Positions 1 to 9,317 of a stretch of DNA of 64,000 nt are shown here, one piece after another. Every line of letters starts with the position of its first letter. Position 1 is the first letter of the stretch. Below the pieces are notes generated by a model. That model was not told the DNA's origin and did no database searches. It saw nothing but the letters and a program-made list of their open reading frames with translations. Source of the DNA: Bacteroidota bacterium. Lineage in GTDB: Bacteria > Bacteroidota > Bacteroidia > Bacteroidales > F082. The stretch spans positions 104,040 to 168,039 of the forward strand of contig JACNJS010000023.1 in NCBI GenBank assembly GCA_014382445.1, in the 5' to 3' direction. The position numbers and the translations under genes were made by a program.

Positions 1-1380
1 ACCTTCGGTAAAGCGACCCCAGATATGGCGATAATTTGTTTGGTTACCCGCATGAAAGTAACCAACGCTTAAAGCACTATAGAATACCTGAATTATTTTT
101 TGTCCGAACGCATCGCGGTGAGCAACAAGTTGGGGCATACTTGTGAGTGAAGCGTAATAAGCTGCCACACCAACAATAGTGTCATTACCATTTGGTTGTG
201 TCCAGGCAGCAAGGTTTCCGTTTTGGTAAAGGTTTGTGGTTGTCCAGTCTTCTGGAATAATAAATGACTGTATCATGGTTGTATCAAGAGCAGCCATATA
301 TTCATTCCAATAAACCAGTCCATCGGAATATGGATAATAATACGAACCTGCTTCATCGGCATTACGAATCTGTCTTCCAAAAGCAACATGAACAATTCCT
401 TCATCATCAATTACAGCAGCGTTATAACCATCACCACCGCCAAAATTAGGAATAACATCTCCCATTGTATAAAAAGGGGCAATGCTCTCGTAAAAAGGAA
501 TACGTTCCCAGTTGTCGCCATTGTCGGTAGATTTCATCACAATACCATCTCTCATTCCGCCAAATGCGATGAAAGCAATAGTTTCACCAGCTGGTTGAGC
601 CCAGGCGTAATCATCACCTCCCCATGCATTTGTAAAATCGCTACTAACACCGTCAAGAATCTCATTTTCAGGATCCCACGTTACTCCTCCATCATTAGAC
701 CGTGAGTAAAGAAGAGCACCATCTAAACCTTCGTATATGGTTCCTCCATTACCTGTACCTAAAGTAACACATATTACATGAATGATCTCGTTGTTTTCAC
801 CTGAAGTAATCATTCTTGGCCATGACATATCCTGATGGCCAGCTGGACCCAAAAGAGAGAAGTAATTCCAATCGCCTTCACCCTTATTTTCACGCCAGCT
901 AAAAATCAGACCATCAACACCAAACGTATGTGAACAAACAATCTCACCGTTAGCACCGTAAGCCGCAATATTAGGCCATCCCGTTCTTTGTGCTTCTATC
1001 CGTTCAGTAGGTGGGTCACCCCAACTTGTGCCATCAAAGTAATTATATCCGGTTCCACGATCCGGGCAAGCTGGAGGTGATTCCATTCCTCGGGTCCAGG
1101 TAGCTGCAATAGTGCCATCATCAAATGTGTAAATCCTGTTGGCCATTGTAGAGTTTGACTGCAAATCGTACTTTGTGTCGCCAATAACTATATCTTGTGA
1201 TCTTGAATTTGAAACAACAGGGTTGATTTCACTCATGTAGGTTGTTTCAACGTCAGAAATCTTTGCCATTTTAGTTTCTTTAACTGTATTGTACCAAGCT
1301 TTTGGGCTATACTGCTTAACTTGGGCGACCCCAATACTCACAAAACCCAAAACAATTGCAAATAGTAATAATTTTTTCAT
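1..1380 (-). CDS. Secreted Asp-box (BNR) repeat protein, 3' end outside window
   Basis: The reading frame is open from an ATG at 1380 down to base 1, giving at least 460 residues with no stop, so the C-terminus lies outside the window. Residues 1-20 form a clear Sec signal peptide (MKKLLLFAIVLGF and so on, ending in VAQ). Two Asp-box motifs are visible, SNDGGVTW near residue 228 and STDNGDNW near residue 284, as in sialidase-type beta-propellers. The text between them is rich in Trp, Gly and Asp, as expected of propeller blades. It is probably exported, and in this organism could be T9SS cargo, but the part that would carry a sorting tail is not visible. No catalytic sialidase residues can be assigned, so an enzymatic role is open. 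It is transcribed away from the LptF/G gene. Confidence 0.85.
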   Translation of the reverse strand, partial: MKKLLLFAIVLGFVSIGVAQVKQYSPKAWYNTVKETKMAKISDVETTYMSEINPVVSNSRSQDIVIGDTKYDLQSNSTMANRIYTFDDGTIAATWTRGMESPPACPDRGTGYNYFDGTSWGDPPTERIEAQRTGWPNIAAYGANGEIVCSHTFGVDGLIFSWRENKGEGDWNYFSLLGPAGHQDMSWPRMITSGENNEIIHVICVTLGTGNGGTIYEGLDGALLYSRSNDGGVTWDPENEILDGVSSDFTNAWGGDDYAWAQPAGETIAFIAFGGMRDGIVMKSTDNGDNWERIPFYESIAPFYTMGDVIPNFGGGDGYNAAVIDDEGIVHVAFGRQIRNADEAGSYYYPYSDGLVYWNEYMAALDTTMIQSFIIPEDWTTTNLYQNGNLAAWTQPNGNDTIVGVAAYYASLTSMPQLVAHRDAFGQKIIQVFYSALSVGYFHAGNQTNYRHIWGRFTEG

Positions 1381-1424
1381 AGTATTTAATTTAACAAATG
1401 TTTAGTTATCTTTTCTTTAATCAA

Positions 1425-1452
1425 CAAATATAATATTTTGTTAGCATTCAAA
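1425..1452 (-). promoter_or_regulatory. Bacteroidota-type promoter of the Asp-box gene
   Basis: On the minus strand TATATTTG (1432-1425) matches the Bacteroidota -7 consensus TAnnTTTG. A TTTG at 1452-1449 lies 16 bases upstream as a possible -33 element. The -7 element is 44 bases before the ATG at 1380. The rest of the 1381-1694 intergenic stretch is AT-rich and shows only this promoter and the opposing one. Confidence 0.5.
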
Positions 1453-1660
1453 ACATGATAAATAAAAACTTGATTTAAGTTATCAACTATAAGATGCTTT
1501 CATTAGGTAGTATGGTTGCACGATGTATTATAAAATTCCTATGTCGATAAAAGTGTGAAATACTTATTGGTTTATAATAAATAATAAAAATAGCTAATCC
1601 GAGTTTAGTTAAAGAACTTCTGCCATCGGCTCCATACTTTCAACTCAATAAATTTGTAAC

Positions 1661-1668
1661 TATCTTTG
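1661..1668 (+). promoter_or_regulatory. -7 promoter element before the LptF/G gene
   Basis: TATCTTTG matches TAnnTTTG and sits 26 bases before the ATG at 1695. No convincing -33 TTTG is visible upstream. Confidence 0.5.
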
Positions 1669-1694
1669 CGTTCACTTTCATTGACGAACAATAC

Positions 1695-3143
1695 ATGAAG
1701 ACAATAAACATTTATATGTTAAAATCCTATCTGGGACCATTTGTGTTCACTTTTTTCATTTCGCTATTCATACTGTTATTACAATTTTTGTGGAAATATA
1801 TCGACGACCTTGTTGGGAAAGGATTGGAATGGTACATCATAGCTGAATTAATGTTTTATGCGTCGTCAACTTTTGTTCCGTTGGCACTACCCCTTGCAAT
1901 ACTTCTTTCATCACTAATGACTTTTGGTAACATGGGTGAGCATTACGAGCTGGTAGCAATGAAGTCAGCCGGTATTTCTCTGCGGAAAGCCATGAAACCT
2001 TTGATAATACTATCAGCGATAATAAGTATTGCTGCTTTTCTTTTTTCAAATTATGTATTACCTGTTGCGAACCTTAAATTTGGATCATTACTTTACGATG
2101 TACGACAGCAAAAGTTAGCATTTAATATTAGCGAAGGAATTTATTATCATGGCCTGGAAGGTTTTGTAATTAGAGTTGGCAAAAAGGCGAAAGACAATAA
2201 GACTATATACGATGTTAAGATATATAATCATTCTCAAAACCAGGGAAATGTTATGGTTACAACCGCCGAAAGCGGAACTATGCAACTGTCGCCTAACCAA
2301 AAAAATTTAGTTTTCACTCTTTACAATGGTTACCGCTACACCGAAATTACCAATATAGCACAATACAGACTAAGCAGGCCCTTTGAAGCCACAAAGTTTA
2401 AGAAACAAGTTCTTAATTTCGATCTTTCTCAATTTCAGCTAAACCGCACTAATGAGGTGTTATTTAAATCGCATTATTCAATGCTCAATATTCAACAGCT
2501 CAATCAATCAATCGATTCATTAAGCACCAAGCATTTGGTAGCAAAAAATCGGTTCTTGAAAAGTTTTATTAGAAAATACCCATACATGGCTGTAGACGAC
2601 TCATTAATCACTAACAATATTGACTCAATTACCAAACGGCTTGACAGCGCAATTATGCTACCTATTATTAATAACTTCGAAATTGATGACAAGGTTGATA
2701 TAATTGAGATTGCCCTACGTGGCGCACGTACTGCCAAAGAAAATGTAATCTCATTTAACCACGAGCTCGAAATCCGCCAGCAAATCATTACTAAACATGA
2801 GGTTGTGTGGCATCAGAAGTTTAAACTTTCTATTGCTTGTTTTATCTTCTTTTTTATTGGTGCTCCTCTTGGTGCAATTATCCGAAAAGGCGGATTAGGA
2901 CTTCCTGTTGTTGTTTCTGTGATTTTTTTCGTTCTTTATCACGTTATTTCGATGACAGCTGAAAAAGCTGTTAAAACAGGCGAATGGAATGTTGAATTTG
3001 GATTATGGCTTTCAACATTAGTTGTTTTGCCATTGGGTTTATTCTTAACATATAAAGCTACTACCGATGCGCAGTTAATGGATACCGAGAGCTGGAACAA
3101 GTTTTTTAAAAAATTTCAATTTAAAAAACCGAAAATATCCTAA
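1695..3143 (+). CDS. LptF/LptG family LPS export permease
   Basis: This 482-residue inner-membrane protein belongs to the YjgP/YjgQ (LptF/LptG) family, the permease part of the ABC transporter that extracts lipopolysaccharide from the inner membrane and hands it to the periplasmic bridge. The order fits the family: three hydrophobic helices in the first 120 residues, a long periplasmic beta-rich domain (about 125-370, with an insertion around 260-350), and three more helices near the C-terminus. The N-terminal stretch LPLAILLSSLMTFGNM is typical. It overlaps the next glycosyltransferase by one base (TAATG), so the two are probably co-translated. An lptE gene lies about 18 kb away in this window. 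Whether it acts as LptF or LptG cannot be settled here. Confidence 0.9.
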   Translation: MKTINIYMLKSYLGPFVFTFFISLFILLLQFLWKYIDDLVGKGLEWYIIAELMFYASSTFVPLALPLAILLSSLMTFGNMGEHYELVAMKSAGISLRKAMKPLIILSAIISIAAFLFSNYVLPVANLKFGSLLYDVRQQKLAFNISEGIYYHGLEGFVIRVGKKAKDNKTIYDVKIYNHSQNQGNVMVTTAESGTMQLSPNQKNLVFTLYNGYRYTEITNIAQYRLSRPFEATKFKKQVLNFDLSQFQLNRTNEVLFKSHYSMLNIQQLNQSIDSLSTKHLVAKNRFLKSFIRKYPYMAVDDSLITNNIDSITKRLDSAIMLPIINNFEIDDKVDIIEIALRGARTAKENVISFNHELEIRQQIITKHEVVWHQKFKLSIACFIFFFIGAPLGAIIRKGGLGLPVVVSVIFFVLYHVISMTAEKAVKTGEWNVEFGLWLSTLVVLPLGLFLTYKATTDAQLMDTESWNKFFKKFQFKKPKIS

Positions 3144-4360
3144 TGGGAAACACGTTAAACATTTTGTTTATCTGTAATAAATCTCCGTGGCCACCTCATG
3201 AAGGGGGTCCTATTGCAATGAACAACCTTATTGAAGGCGTACTTGGAGCAGGCCACAACGTTAAGGTTCTGGCAATTAATACAAGCAAATACAATGTCGA
3301 CCCTAAGGATATTCCTGATTATTATAAAAAACAAACTGATATTGAGCTAATTGATATAGATTTAAGTATAAAGACATTTCCTGCATTTTTAAATTTATTC
3401 ACCGGAAAATCATATCATGTTGAAAGATTTATTTCTGATAATTTTAGAAATAAATTAAGGAAGGTATTGTCAAAACAAAATTTTGACATTGTTCAGATAG
3501 AAACCCTGTTTATGTCACCTTATATTAATACGATACGAGAATATTCTTCGGCATCAATAGTACTCAGGGCGCATAATATTGAGCATTTGATTTGGAAACG
3601 AGTTGCTTCAATTACAAGAAACCCAATCAAAAAAGCTTATCTTAAGCATCTTGCCACAACTCTCGAAAATTATGAAATGGGAGTTTTAAACAAATATGAC
3701 GGCATTATCCCAATTTCAGAAAAAGACGCTGATTTTTTTATCAGCAAATCAAACAAGCCTGTGCAAACAATTTCTTTTGGCATAGTACCTGATAAATTGA
3801 CCGACTCAATCGCTGTCAAAACTGAACATGCCTTGTTTCATATCGGGTCGATGAACTGGATTCCAAACCAGGAGGGAATTAGTTGGTTTCTGGAATATGT
3901 TTGGCCTTATATTAATAAGGAATTCCCCGACCTGAAACTATATTTGGCAGGAAGAGAAATGCCTGATAAGCTCAAAAAGTTAAATCAGGATAACGTAGAG
4001 GTAGTTGGAGAAGTATCCAATGCATATGAATTTATCAAATCTAAAGCCATTTTAATTGCACCCCTATTTTCGGGAAGCGGTATTCGCATAAAGATAATAG
4101 AGAGCATGGCGCTTAGTAAAGCAGTTATTTCAACAACAATAGGCGCCGAAGGAATTAGCTATACCAATGGTAAAAACATAATGATTGCTGATGATGCTGA
4201 ATCGTTTATTAAAGCAATTAAAGAATTAGTTAACGACAAAAATAAATGCAATATGATTGGGAATAACGCACGTGCTTTAATACTACAGGAACACGATAAT
4301 GCAAAGTTGGTTGAGTGGTTAATAGGGTTTTATTGCAAAATAATAGATGACAAATTATGA
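3143..4360 (+). CDS. Glycosyltransferase, GT4-like
   Basis: A 405-residue GT-B fold glycosyltransferase. The N-terminal Rossmann half begins with NILFICNKSPWPPHEGG, where the nucleotide-binding loop Gly residues are visible. The C-terminal half contains the GSGIRIKIIESM segment near residue 310, the usual E-x7-E region that binds the donor nucleotide sugar. Its start codon overlaps the stop of the LPS permease gene, and a second glycosyltransferase follows, so transfer of a sugar to LPS or another envelope glycan is a reasonable inference. The sugar and acceptor are unknown. Confidence 0.85.
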   Translation: MGNTLNILFICNKSPWPPHEGGPIAMNNLIEGVLGAGHNVKVLAINTSKYNVDPKDIPDYYKKQTDIELIDIDLSIKTFPAFLNLFTGKSYHVERFISDNFRNKLRKVLSKQNFDIVQIETLFMSPYINTIREYSSASIVLRAHNIEHLIWKRVASITRNPIKKAYLKHLATTLENYEMGVLNKYDGIIPISEKDADFFISKSNKPVQTISFGIVPDKLTDSIAVKTEHALFHIGSMNWIPNQEGISWFLEYVWPYINKEFPDLKLYLAGREMPDKLKKLNQDNVEVVGEVSNAYEFIKSKAILIAPLFSGSGIRIKIIESMALSKAVISTTIGAEGISYTNGKNIMIADDAESFIKAIKELVNDKNKCNMIGNNARALILQEHDNAKLVEWLIGFYCKIIDDKL

Positions 4361-4452
4361 AGTTAACTTTTAGGTATTATTCGTAATATGATTAGTGTTA
4401 CGATTCTTAGCAATTGAACAATCGAGCAATAGAACAATTGAACAAACTCTAT

Positions 4453-4460
4453 TATCTTTG
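4453..4460 (+). promoter_or_regulatory. -7 promoter element before the second glycosyltransferase
   Basis: TATCTTTG lies 29 bases before the ATG at 4490. The upstream spacer holds a short direct repeat (CAATTGAACAA at 4411-4421 and 4435-4445). This suggests the second glycosyltransferase is transcribed separately from the first. Confidence 0.5.
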
Positions 4461-4489
4461 CACAATCATCAGGCGTAACGAATTAAATT

Positions 4490-5659
4490 ATGAGAATTTT
4501 AGTGCTACTTTCCAGAGTTCCATATCCTTTGGAAAAAGGTGACAAATTGCGTGCATTTAATCAAATCAGGGAGCTCTCAAAAAAAAATGAACTAATACTT
4601 TGCGCTTTAAACCCAAGCTCAAATCTCGATAAGCAAAAAGCATTTAGCGAACTACAACCATACTGTCATTCCATTAATTTTTTAGACCTTCCTGTTTACA
4701 GCCGATTATGGAATATGGCCATGGCTTTCTTTGGAAATATTCCTATACAAGCCGGATATTTTTATAACCGGAATGCCGTAAAGGAGATTAATAGATTGAT
4801 TGAATCTTATAAACCCGATCACATTTATTGCCAGTTTATACGAACTACAGAATATGTAAAAAATATTAGCATAAAGAAAACTCTTGATTATCAGGATGTA
4901 CTATCGCATGGTATAAAACGCAGGTTAAAAAAAGTCTCAATTATTGCTTACCCTTTTTTAAAAATGGAATACAAGAGGCTTATTAGATATGAGGGGCACA
5001 TATTTGATTATTTCGATAATAAAACCATAATTTCTATCCCCGATAAAAATCTTATTCATCACGATCGAAAAGAAGAAATACATGTAATTCCAAATGGGGT
5101 TGATCATTCATACTTTTCTCCAATAAATAAAGAAAAAACTTTTGATGTTGTATTTACCGGAAATATGGCATATCCTCCTAACGTTGATGCATCTGTATAT
5201 TTAATAAAGGAGATAATGCCATTAGTTTGGAAAAAAATACCAATAGCAAAAGTGCTGCTTGCCGGTGCCAGTCCTGTAAAAAAGGTGCTGTCCCTTAAAT
5301 CAAAAAATGTAAAAGTAAGCGGATGGATGGATGACATAAGAGATTCGTACTCAGCGGCTAAAGTATTTATTGCTCCAATGCGTATTGGTACCGGACTACA
5401 AAATAAACTTCTTGAGGCAATGTCGATGAAAATACCTTCCGTTACAACGCCCATGGCAAATGATGCACTTCAGGCAAAAGAAGGATCGGAAATATTAATT
5501 GGAGGCAATGCCCAGGAACTTGCTAACAGTATTACCGAACTTTTGAGCGATGAAAATCTATACCATTTAATTGCACAAAACGGTTATAACTTCGTGCATA
5601 ATAACTACAGTTGGGAGAGTGCTACCGAAAAACTAAACGAAATAATTAACAACACCTAG
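4490..5659 (+). CDS. Glycosyltransferase, GT4-like
   Basis: A 389-residue GT-B glycosyltransferase distinct from the preceding one. It opens with RILVLLSRVPYPLEKGDK and has the C-terminal donor-site segment RIGTGLQNKLLEAM near residue 297. The layout resembles the sugar transferases found in exopolysaccharide loci (the PEP-CTERM/EpsH-associated glycosyltransferase type), but no other exopolysaccharide genes are present here. It is followed after 4 bases by the nitroreductase gene, so the two form a transcription unit. Donor and acceptor are unknown. Confidence 0.82.
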   Translation: MRILVLLSRVPYPLEKGDKLRAFNQIRELSKKNELILCALNPSSNLDKQKAFSELQPYCHSINFLDLPVYSRLWNMAMAFFGNIPIQAGYFYNRNAVKEINRLIESYKPDHIYCQFIRTTEYVKNISIKKTLDYQDVLSHGIKRRLKKVSIIAYPFLKMEYKRLIRYEGHIFDYFDNKTIISIPDKNLIHHDRKEEIHVIPNGVDHSYFSPINKEKTFDVVFTGNMAYPPNVDASVYLIKEIMPLVWKKIPIAKVLLAGASPVKKVLSLKSKNVKVSGWMDDIRDSYSAAKVFIAPMRIGTGLQNKLLEAMSMKIPSVTTPMANDALQAKEGSEILIGGNAQELANSITELLSDENLYHLIAQNGYNFVHNNYSWESATEKLNEIINNT

Positions 5660-5663
5660 GTAT

Positions 5664-6260
5664 ATGATTAAAGAACTTGTAGTACTCAATAGAAGCTATC
5701 GCAAATTTCACAACCACAAAAAAGTGTTGGTTGAACAATTGACCCAACTTGTTGATCTGGCCAGAAACACACCTTCTGCAAAAAACCAACAACCTCTTAA
5801 ATACATACTTGTTACAAACGAAAATGATGTTAGCCTGATAGAAAGCCACCTGAAATGGGCAGCATTTTTAAAAGATTGGAACGGGCCGGATAAAAGTGAA
5901 CAGCCTCCTGCATATATTATTATGTTGATAGATAAAAACCTTAACGAAAATGCATATATTGATGCAGGAATAGCCGCCCAAACAATACTACTTGGAGCAG
6001 TTGAAAAACAAATGGGCGGATGTATTATCAGATCCGTAAACCGAAATGAAGTATTAAAACACTTTAATCTACCTTCAAATTTAGAAATAGTTCAGGTTAT
6101 CGCAATTGGTTATCCAAATCAAAAGATTGAATTAATAACTCCTGACGAATCAGGTTCTGTTCAATACTATCAGGATAATTCAGGGGTACATTATGTTCCA
6201 AAACGCAAACTTGAAGATGTAATTATTATTCCTGACACAACATCCGAACATAGTGGCTAA
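5664..6260 (+). CDS. Nitroreductase family flavoprotein
   Basis: This 198-residue protein has the size and order of an FMN-dependent nitroreductase. An N-terminal RSYRKF motif is the usual phosphate-contacting start of the fold. ARNTPSAKNQQPLKY (about 32-46) is the flavin-contacting loop. AGIAAQTILLGAVEKQMGGC (about 102-121) is the dimer-interface helix. Family members transfer electrons from NAD(P)H to nitro compounds, quinones or other flavin substrates in the cytoplasm; the substrate cannot be read from sequence. The gene lies 4 bases after a glycosyltransferase and 36 bases before hisS. Confidence 0.85.
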   Translation: MIKELVVLNRSYRKFHNHKKVLVEQLTQLVDLARNTPSAKNQQPLKYILVTNENDVSLIESHLKWAAFLKDWNGPDKSEQPPAYIIMLIDKNLNENAYIDAGIAAQTILLGAVEKQMGGCIIRSVNRNEVLKHFNLPSNLEIVQVIAIGYPNQKIELITPDESGSVQYYQDNSGVHYVPKRKLEDVIIIPDTTSEHSG

Positions 6261-6264
6261 ATAT

Positions 6265-6272
6265 TATTTTTG
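6265..6272 (+). promoter_or_regulatory. -7 promoter element before hisS
   Basis: TATTTTTG matches TAnnTTTG, 24 bases before the hisS ATG. It lies just after the nitroreductase stop. Confidence 0.4.
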
Positions 6273-6296
6273 GTAAATGACAAATATTAAGAAACC

Positions 6297-7667
6297 ATGA
6301 TACAAAAACCATCAATACCAAAAGGAACAAGAGACTTCTCCCCAAAGCAAATGATAAGGAGAAACTATATTTTTGATTCTATTAGAGCAGTATTTCAAAA
6401 ATACGGCTATCTTCCTATCGATACACCTGCAATGGAGAACTTAACAACTCTTATGGGTAAATATGGTGAAGAAGGCGACAGGTTAATATTTAAAATTCTT
6501 AATTCCGGCGATTTTCTAAAGAAAACAGAAACTGCTGATCTGCAATCATCTGATTTGAATAAATTAACTACTATGATTTGCGAAAAAGGTTTGCGCTATG
6601 ACCTTACTGTTCCTTTTGCCCGCTACGTTGTGCAAAACAAAAACGACATTACATTTCCGTTTAAACGATACCAGATACAACCAGTGTGGCGCGCCGACAA
6701 ACCCCAGAAAGGAAGATATCGTGAATTTTATCAGTGCGATGTGGATGTTATCGGAAGTAATTCATTAATAAATGAGGTAGAACTTGTGTTGATAATTGAT
6801 GAAGTTTTTGAAAAACTCGGAATTGAAACAATTATTAAAATAAGTAACAGGAAAATTCTTACTGGAATAGCAGAAATTATTGGCGAACCTGGTAAAATAA
6901 TTGATATTACAGTTGCTATAGATAAACTTGAAAAGATCGGGCTTGAAAAAGTAAACGAGGAACTTGCACAGAAAGGATTATCCGAACAAGCTATTGAAAA
7001 ATTACAACCCATCCTAAATCTTAAAGGAATATTAAGGGTTAAATTCCCAAAACTGCAAGAAATTTTAGCAGATTCAAAAATTGGGATGCAAGGAATTGAA
7101 GAATTGATGTCGGTGTTGATTCATCTGAAAGAACTAAACCTGAAAAACAAATGGTCTTTTGATCTTACCCTTGCACGTGGATTGGATTATTACACCGGAG
7201 CAATTATTGAAGTCGTAGCAAAAGACATGGTGATGGGAAGCCTCTGTGGTGGCGGAAGGTATGATGACCTGACAGGTATTTTTGGTTTACCGGATATTTC
7301 TGGCGTAGGGATTTCATTTGGAGCCGATCGTATTTATGATGTGCTGAACGAATTAAACCTATTCCCTGAAGATAGTTCACTTACATCGAAAGTGATGTTT
7401 GTGAATTTTGGCAAGGAAGAAGAAAAACTTTGTTTAAAACTAATCAAAGAAATTCGAAAAGCAGGAATTAGTACCGAGCTTTACCCCGATCATGCGAAGA
7501 TGAAAAAGCAAATGAAATATGCCGATCAAAAATCAATACCCAACGTAGTGTTAATTGGTGAGGAGGAAATGAAATCGGAAATGTACACACTTAAGAATAT
7601 GATTACCGGAGAACAACAAAAAGTTAATCTGGAAGAACTTATCTCCATATTATCCAAACATAATTAA
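6297..7667 (+). CDS. hisS: Histidine-tRNA ligase
   Basis: A 456-residue class II aminoacyl-tRNA synthetase that charges tRNA-His. The N-terminus [10 protein letters not shown] is the family start. Motif 2 is [16 protein letters not shown] near residue 138. The histidine-binding signature GLDYYTG lies near 293 and motif 3, GGGRYDDL followed by [10 protein letters not shown], near 318-343. The C-terminal anticodon-binding domain fills about 365-456. It ends one base short of the convergent thioredoxin-like gene, with no room for a classical terminator between them. Confidence 0.97.
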   Translation: MIQKPSIPKGTRDFSPKQMIRRNYIFDSIRAVFQKYGYLPIDTPAMENLTTLMGKYGEEGDRLIFKILNSGDFLKKTETADLQSSDLNKLTTMICEKGLRYDLTVPFARYVVQNKNDITFPFKRYQIQPVWRADKPQKGRYREFYQCDVDVIGSNSLINEVELVLIIDEVFEKLGIETIIKISNRKILTGIAEIIGEPGKIIDITVAIDKLEKIGLEKVNEELAQKGLSEQAIEKLQPILNLKGILRVKFPKLQEILADSKIGMQGIEELMSVLIHLKELNLKNKWSFDLTLARGLDYYTGAIIEVVAKDMVMGSLCGGGRYDDLTGIFGLPDISGVGISFGADRIYDVLNELNLFPEDSSLTSKVMFVNFGKEEEKLCLKLIKEIRKAGISTELYPDHAKMKKQMKYADQKSIPNVVLIGEEEMKSEMYTLKNMITGEQQKVNLEELISILSKHN

Positions 7668-7668
7668 T

Positions 7669-8004
7669 TTACTTCTCAAATATCATATTATAAGGTCGTT
7701 CAATAGCTTCACTAAGTTGTGGTATCGAAATATATTTGCTTTCGCGACGATATTCACGACCTTCGAAAAATAAAATAATAGTAGGATTAGCAAAAACGCC
7801 ATATGTTGCCGGCAATGCAGGATATTTTTCAGAATTTACTAGTGCAAATTTAATTTCGGGATATTCCTCATCAATCAGTTGCTTCACCTTTGGTCGCAAA
7901 CTGAGGCAAGGACTACAGTTATCACTATAAAAATAAATTATCACAGCTGCTTCATGTGCAATAAGTTCGCTGATTTCCTCCTGGGTAGTAAATTCGTTAG
8001 CCAT
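7669..8004 (-). CDS. Thioredoxin family protein with CSPC active site
   Basis: A 111-residue cytoplasmic thioredoxin fold without a signal peptide. The redox motif is C30-S-P-C33 instead of the usual CGPC, within YFYSDNCSPCLSLRPKV. The cis-proline loop FANPTIILF lies near residue 72. The SP dipeptide should change redox potential or substrate choice compared with classical thioredoxin. It is convergent with hisS, and its 5' end faces gap across about 90 bases. Confidence 0.85.
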   Translation of the reverse strand: MANEFTTQEEISELIAHEAAVIIYFYSDNCSPCLSLRPKVKQLIDEEYPEIKFALVNSEKYPALPATYGVFANPTIILFFEGREYRRESKYISIPQLSEAIERPYNMIFEK

Positions 8005-8093
8005 AGTTTTTAGAATATGGTTGATAACTCAAATTTATAAAAATCAACCAAAAGTAACAAATTCACTAATTTCGCGCTATTAAAATTTTAATC

Positions 8094-9107
8094 ATGGCGA
8101 AGATCAGGATTGCTATAAATGGATTTGGCCGAATTGGCAGAGTAACTTTCAGAAAAATTCTGGAAAGAAACAATATGGAGGTTGTAGCTATAAATGACAT
8201 AACTGACTCGGCCAATCTGGCGCATTTATTGAAATATGATTCTGTGCAAGGATCATTTAACGGCAAAGTTGAACACAACGGAAACCACATTATTGTAAAC
8301 AGCAAAAAAGTAATTGTATTAAACGAAACCGACCCTGCAAAACTTCCATGGAAAAAACTTAATATTGACGTAGTTATAGAGGCAACCGGAGAGTTTACTG
8401 ATCGCGAAAGTGCAATTAAGCATGTTGAACAATCAGGTGCGAAAAAGGTAATAATATCGGCTCCTTCCAAAGACGAACATAATAGTGTAAACTATGTAGT
8501 ATTAGGTGTTAACGATGAAATAATAAACCGTAGGGATGTAATTATTTCGAATGCATCGTGTACAACAAACAATGTAGCACCGTTAATAAAAATACTCGAC
8601 GATAACTGGGGTATAGAAAAAGGGTTTATTACTACTATTCATTCATACACCAAAGATCAAAATCTGGTTGATGGCCCTCACACCGACTGGCGGCGAGGTC
8701 GTGCAGCCGCATACTCTATTGTTCCAACCACAACAGGTGCGGCCAAGGCAGCTACAAAAATTTTTCCGCACCTGAAAAACAACCTCGGTGGGGCAGGTTT
8801 CAGAGTCCCGGTGCCCGATGGTTCTCTTACCGATCTCACCTGTACATTAAAAAACTCAACGTCAGTAAACGAAATAAACAGAGTATTTAAAGAAGCTGCA
8901 CAAACATATATGAAAGGGATACTTGAATACACTAACGACCTTATTGTTTCGGTTGATGTAATCGGGAACACACATTCAGCTGTTTTTGATTCAAATTTAA
9001 CTGCTGTTCTTGGAGATAAAAATAAGCTGGTAAAAGTTGTAGCATGGTACGATAACGAGATGGGATACTCAAGTAGATTGGTAGAACTTATCGAGAAATT
9101 TGTTTAG
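8094..9107 (+). CDS. gap: Glyceraldehyde-3-phosphate dehydrogenase, type I
   Basis: A 337-residue enzyme oxidising glyceraldehyde 3-phosphate to 1,3-bisphosphoglycerate with NAD in glycolysis. The nucleotide-binding start INGFGRIGRV, the catalytic ASCTTN motif (Cys at about 156), and GDRGxxHT-like sequence (DGPHTDWRRGRAAA) are all visible. The last is less usual than the classical HKDLRRARAAA. The C-terminal WYDNEMGYS segment is conserved. ND after the second beta strand (AINDITD) fits NAD preference. It appears monocistronic. The 210 bases after it hold no gene I can support. Confidence 0.95.
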   Translation: MAKIRIAINGFGRIGRVTFRKILERNNMEVVAINDITDSANLAHLLKYDSVQGSFNGKVEHNGNHIIVNSKKVIVLNETDPAKLPWKKLNIDVVIEATGEFTDRESAIKHVEQSGAKKVIISAPSKDEHNSVNYVVLGVNDEIINRRDVIISNASCTTNNVAPLIKILDDNWGIEKGFITTIHSYTKDQNLVDGPHTDWRRGRAAAYSIVPTTTGAAKAATKIFPHLKNNLGGAGFRVPVPDGSLTDLTCTLKNSTSVNEINRVFKEAAQTYMKGILEYTNDLIVSVDVIGNTHSAVFDSNLTAVLGDKNKLVKVVAWYDNEMGYSSRLVELIEKFV

Positions 9108-9317
9108 TGGGAAAAGCTTATGTATTGGATGTTAATAGTTAATTTTAATAAGTTATGTGGTGTGAGTTAGGTGTTTGTAAATAAAACTTTTCCTAACTTT
9201 AAGTCGATCATTTTATAATTATTATGAAAAATAAAATAGCAGATTGAAAAAAGATATGATATAAAAAATATAAATTCCAACTCATTAAACTCAAATTCTT
9301 TTAATTAATATTGACTA

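Noticed and set aside
264..705. Plus-strand open frames within 264-705
   Set aside because: They lie antisense to the Asp-box gene, which is open across the whole interval and has a signal peptide and motifs.
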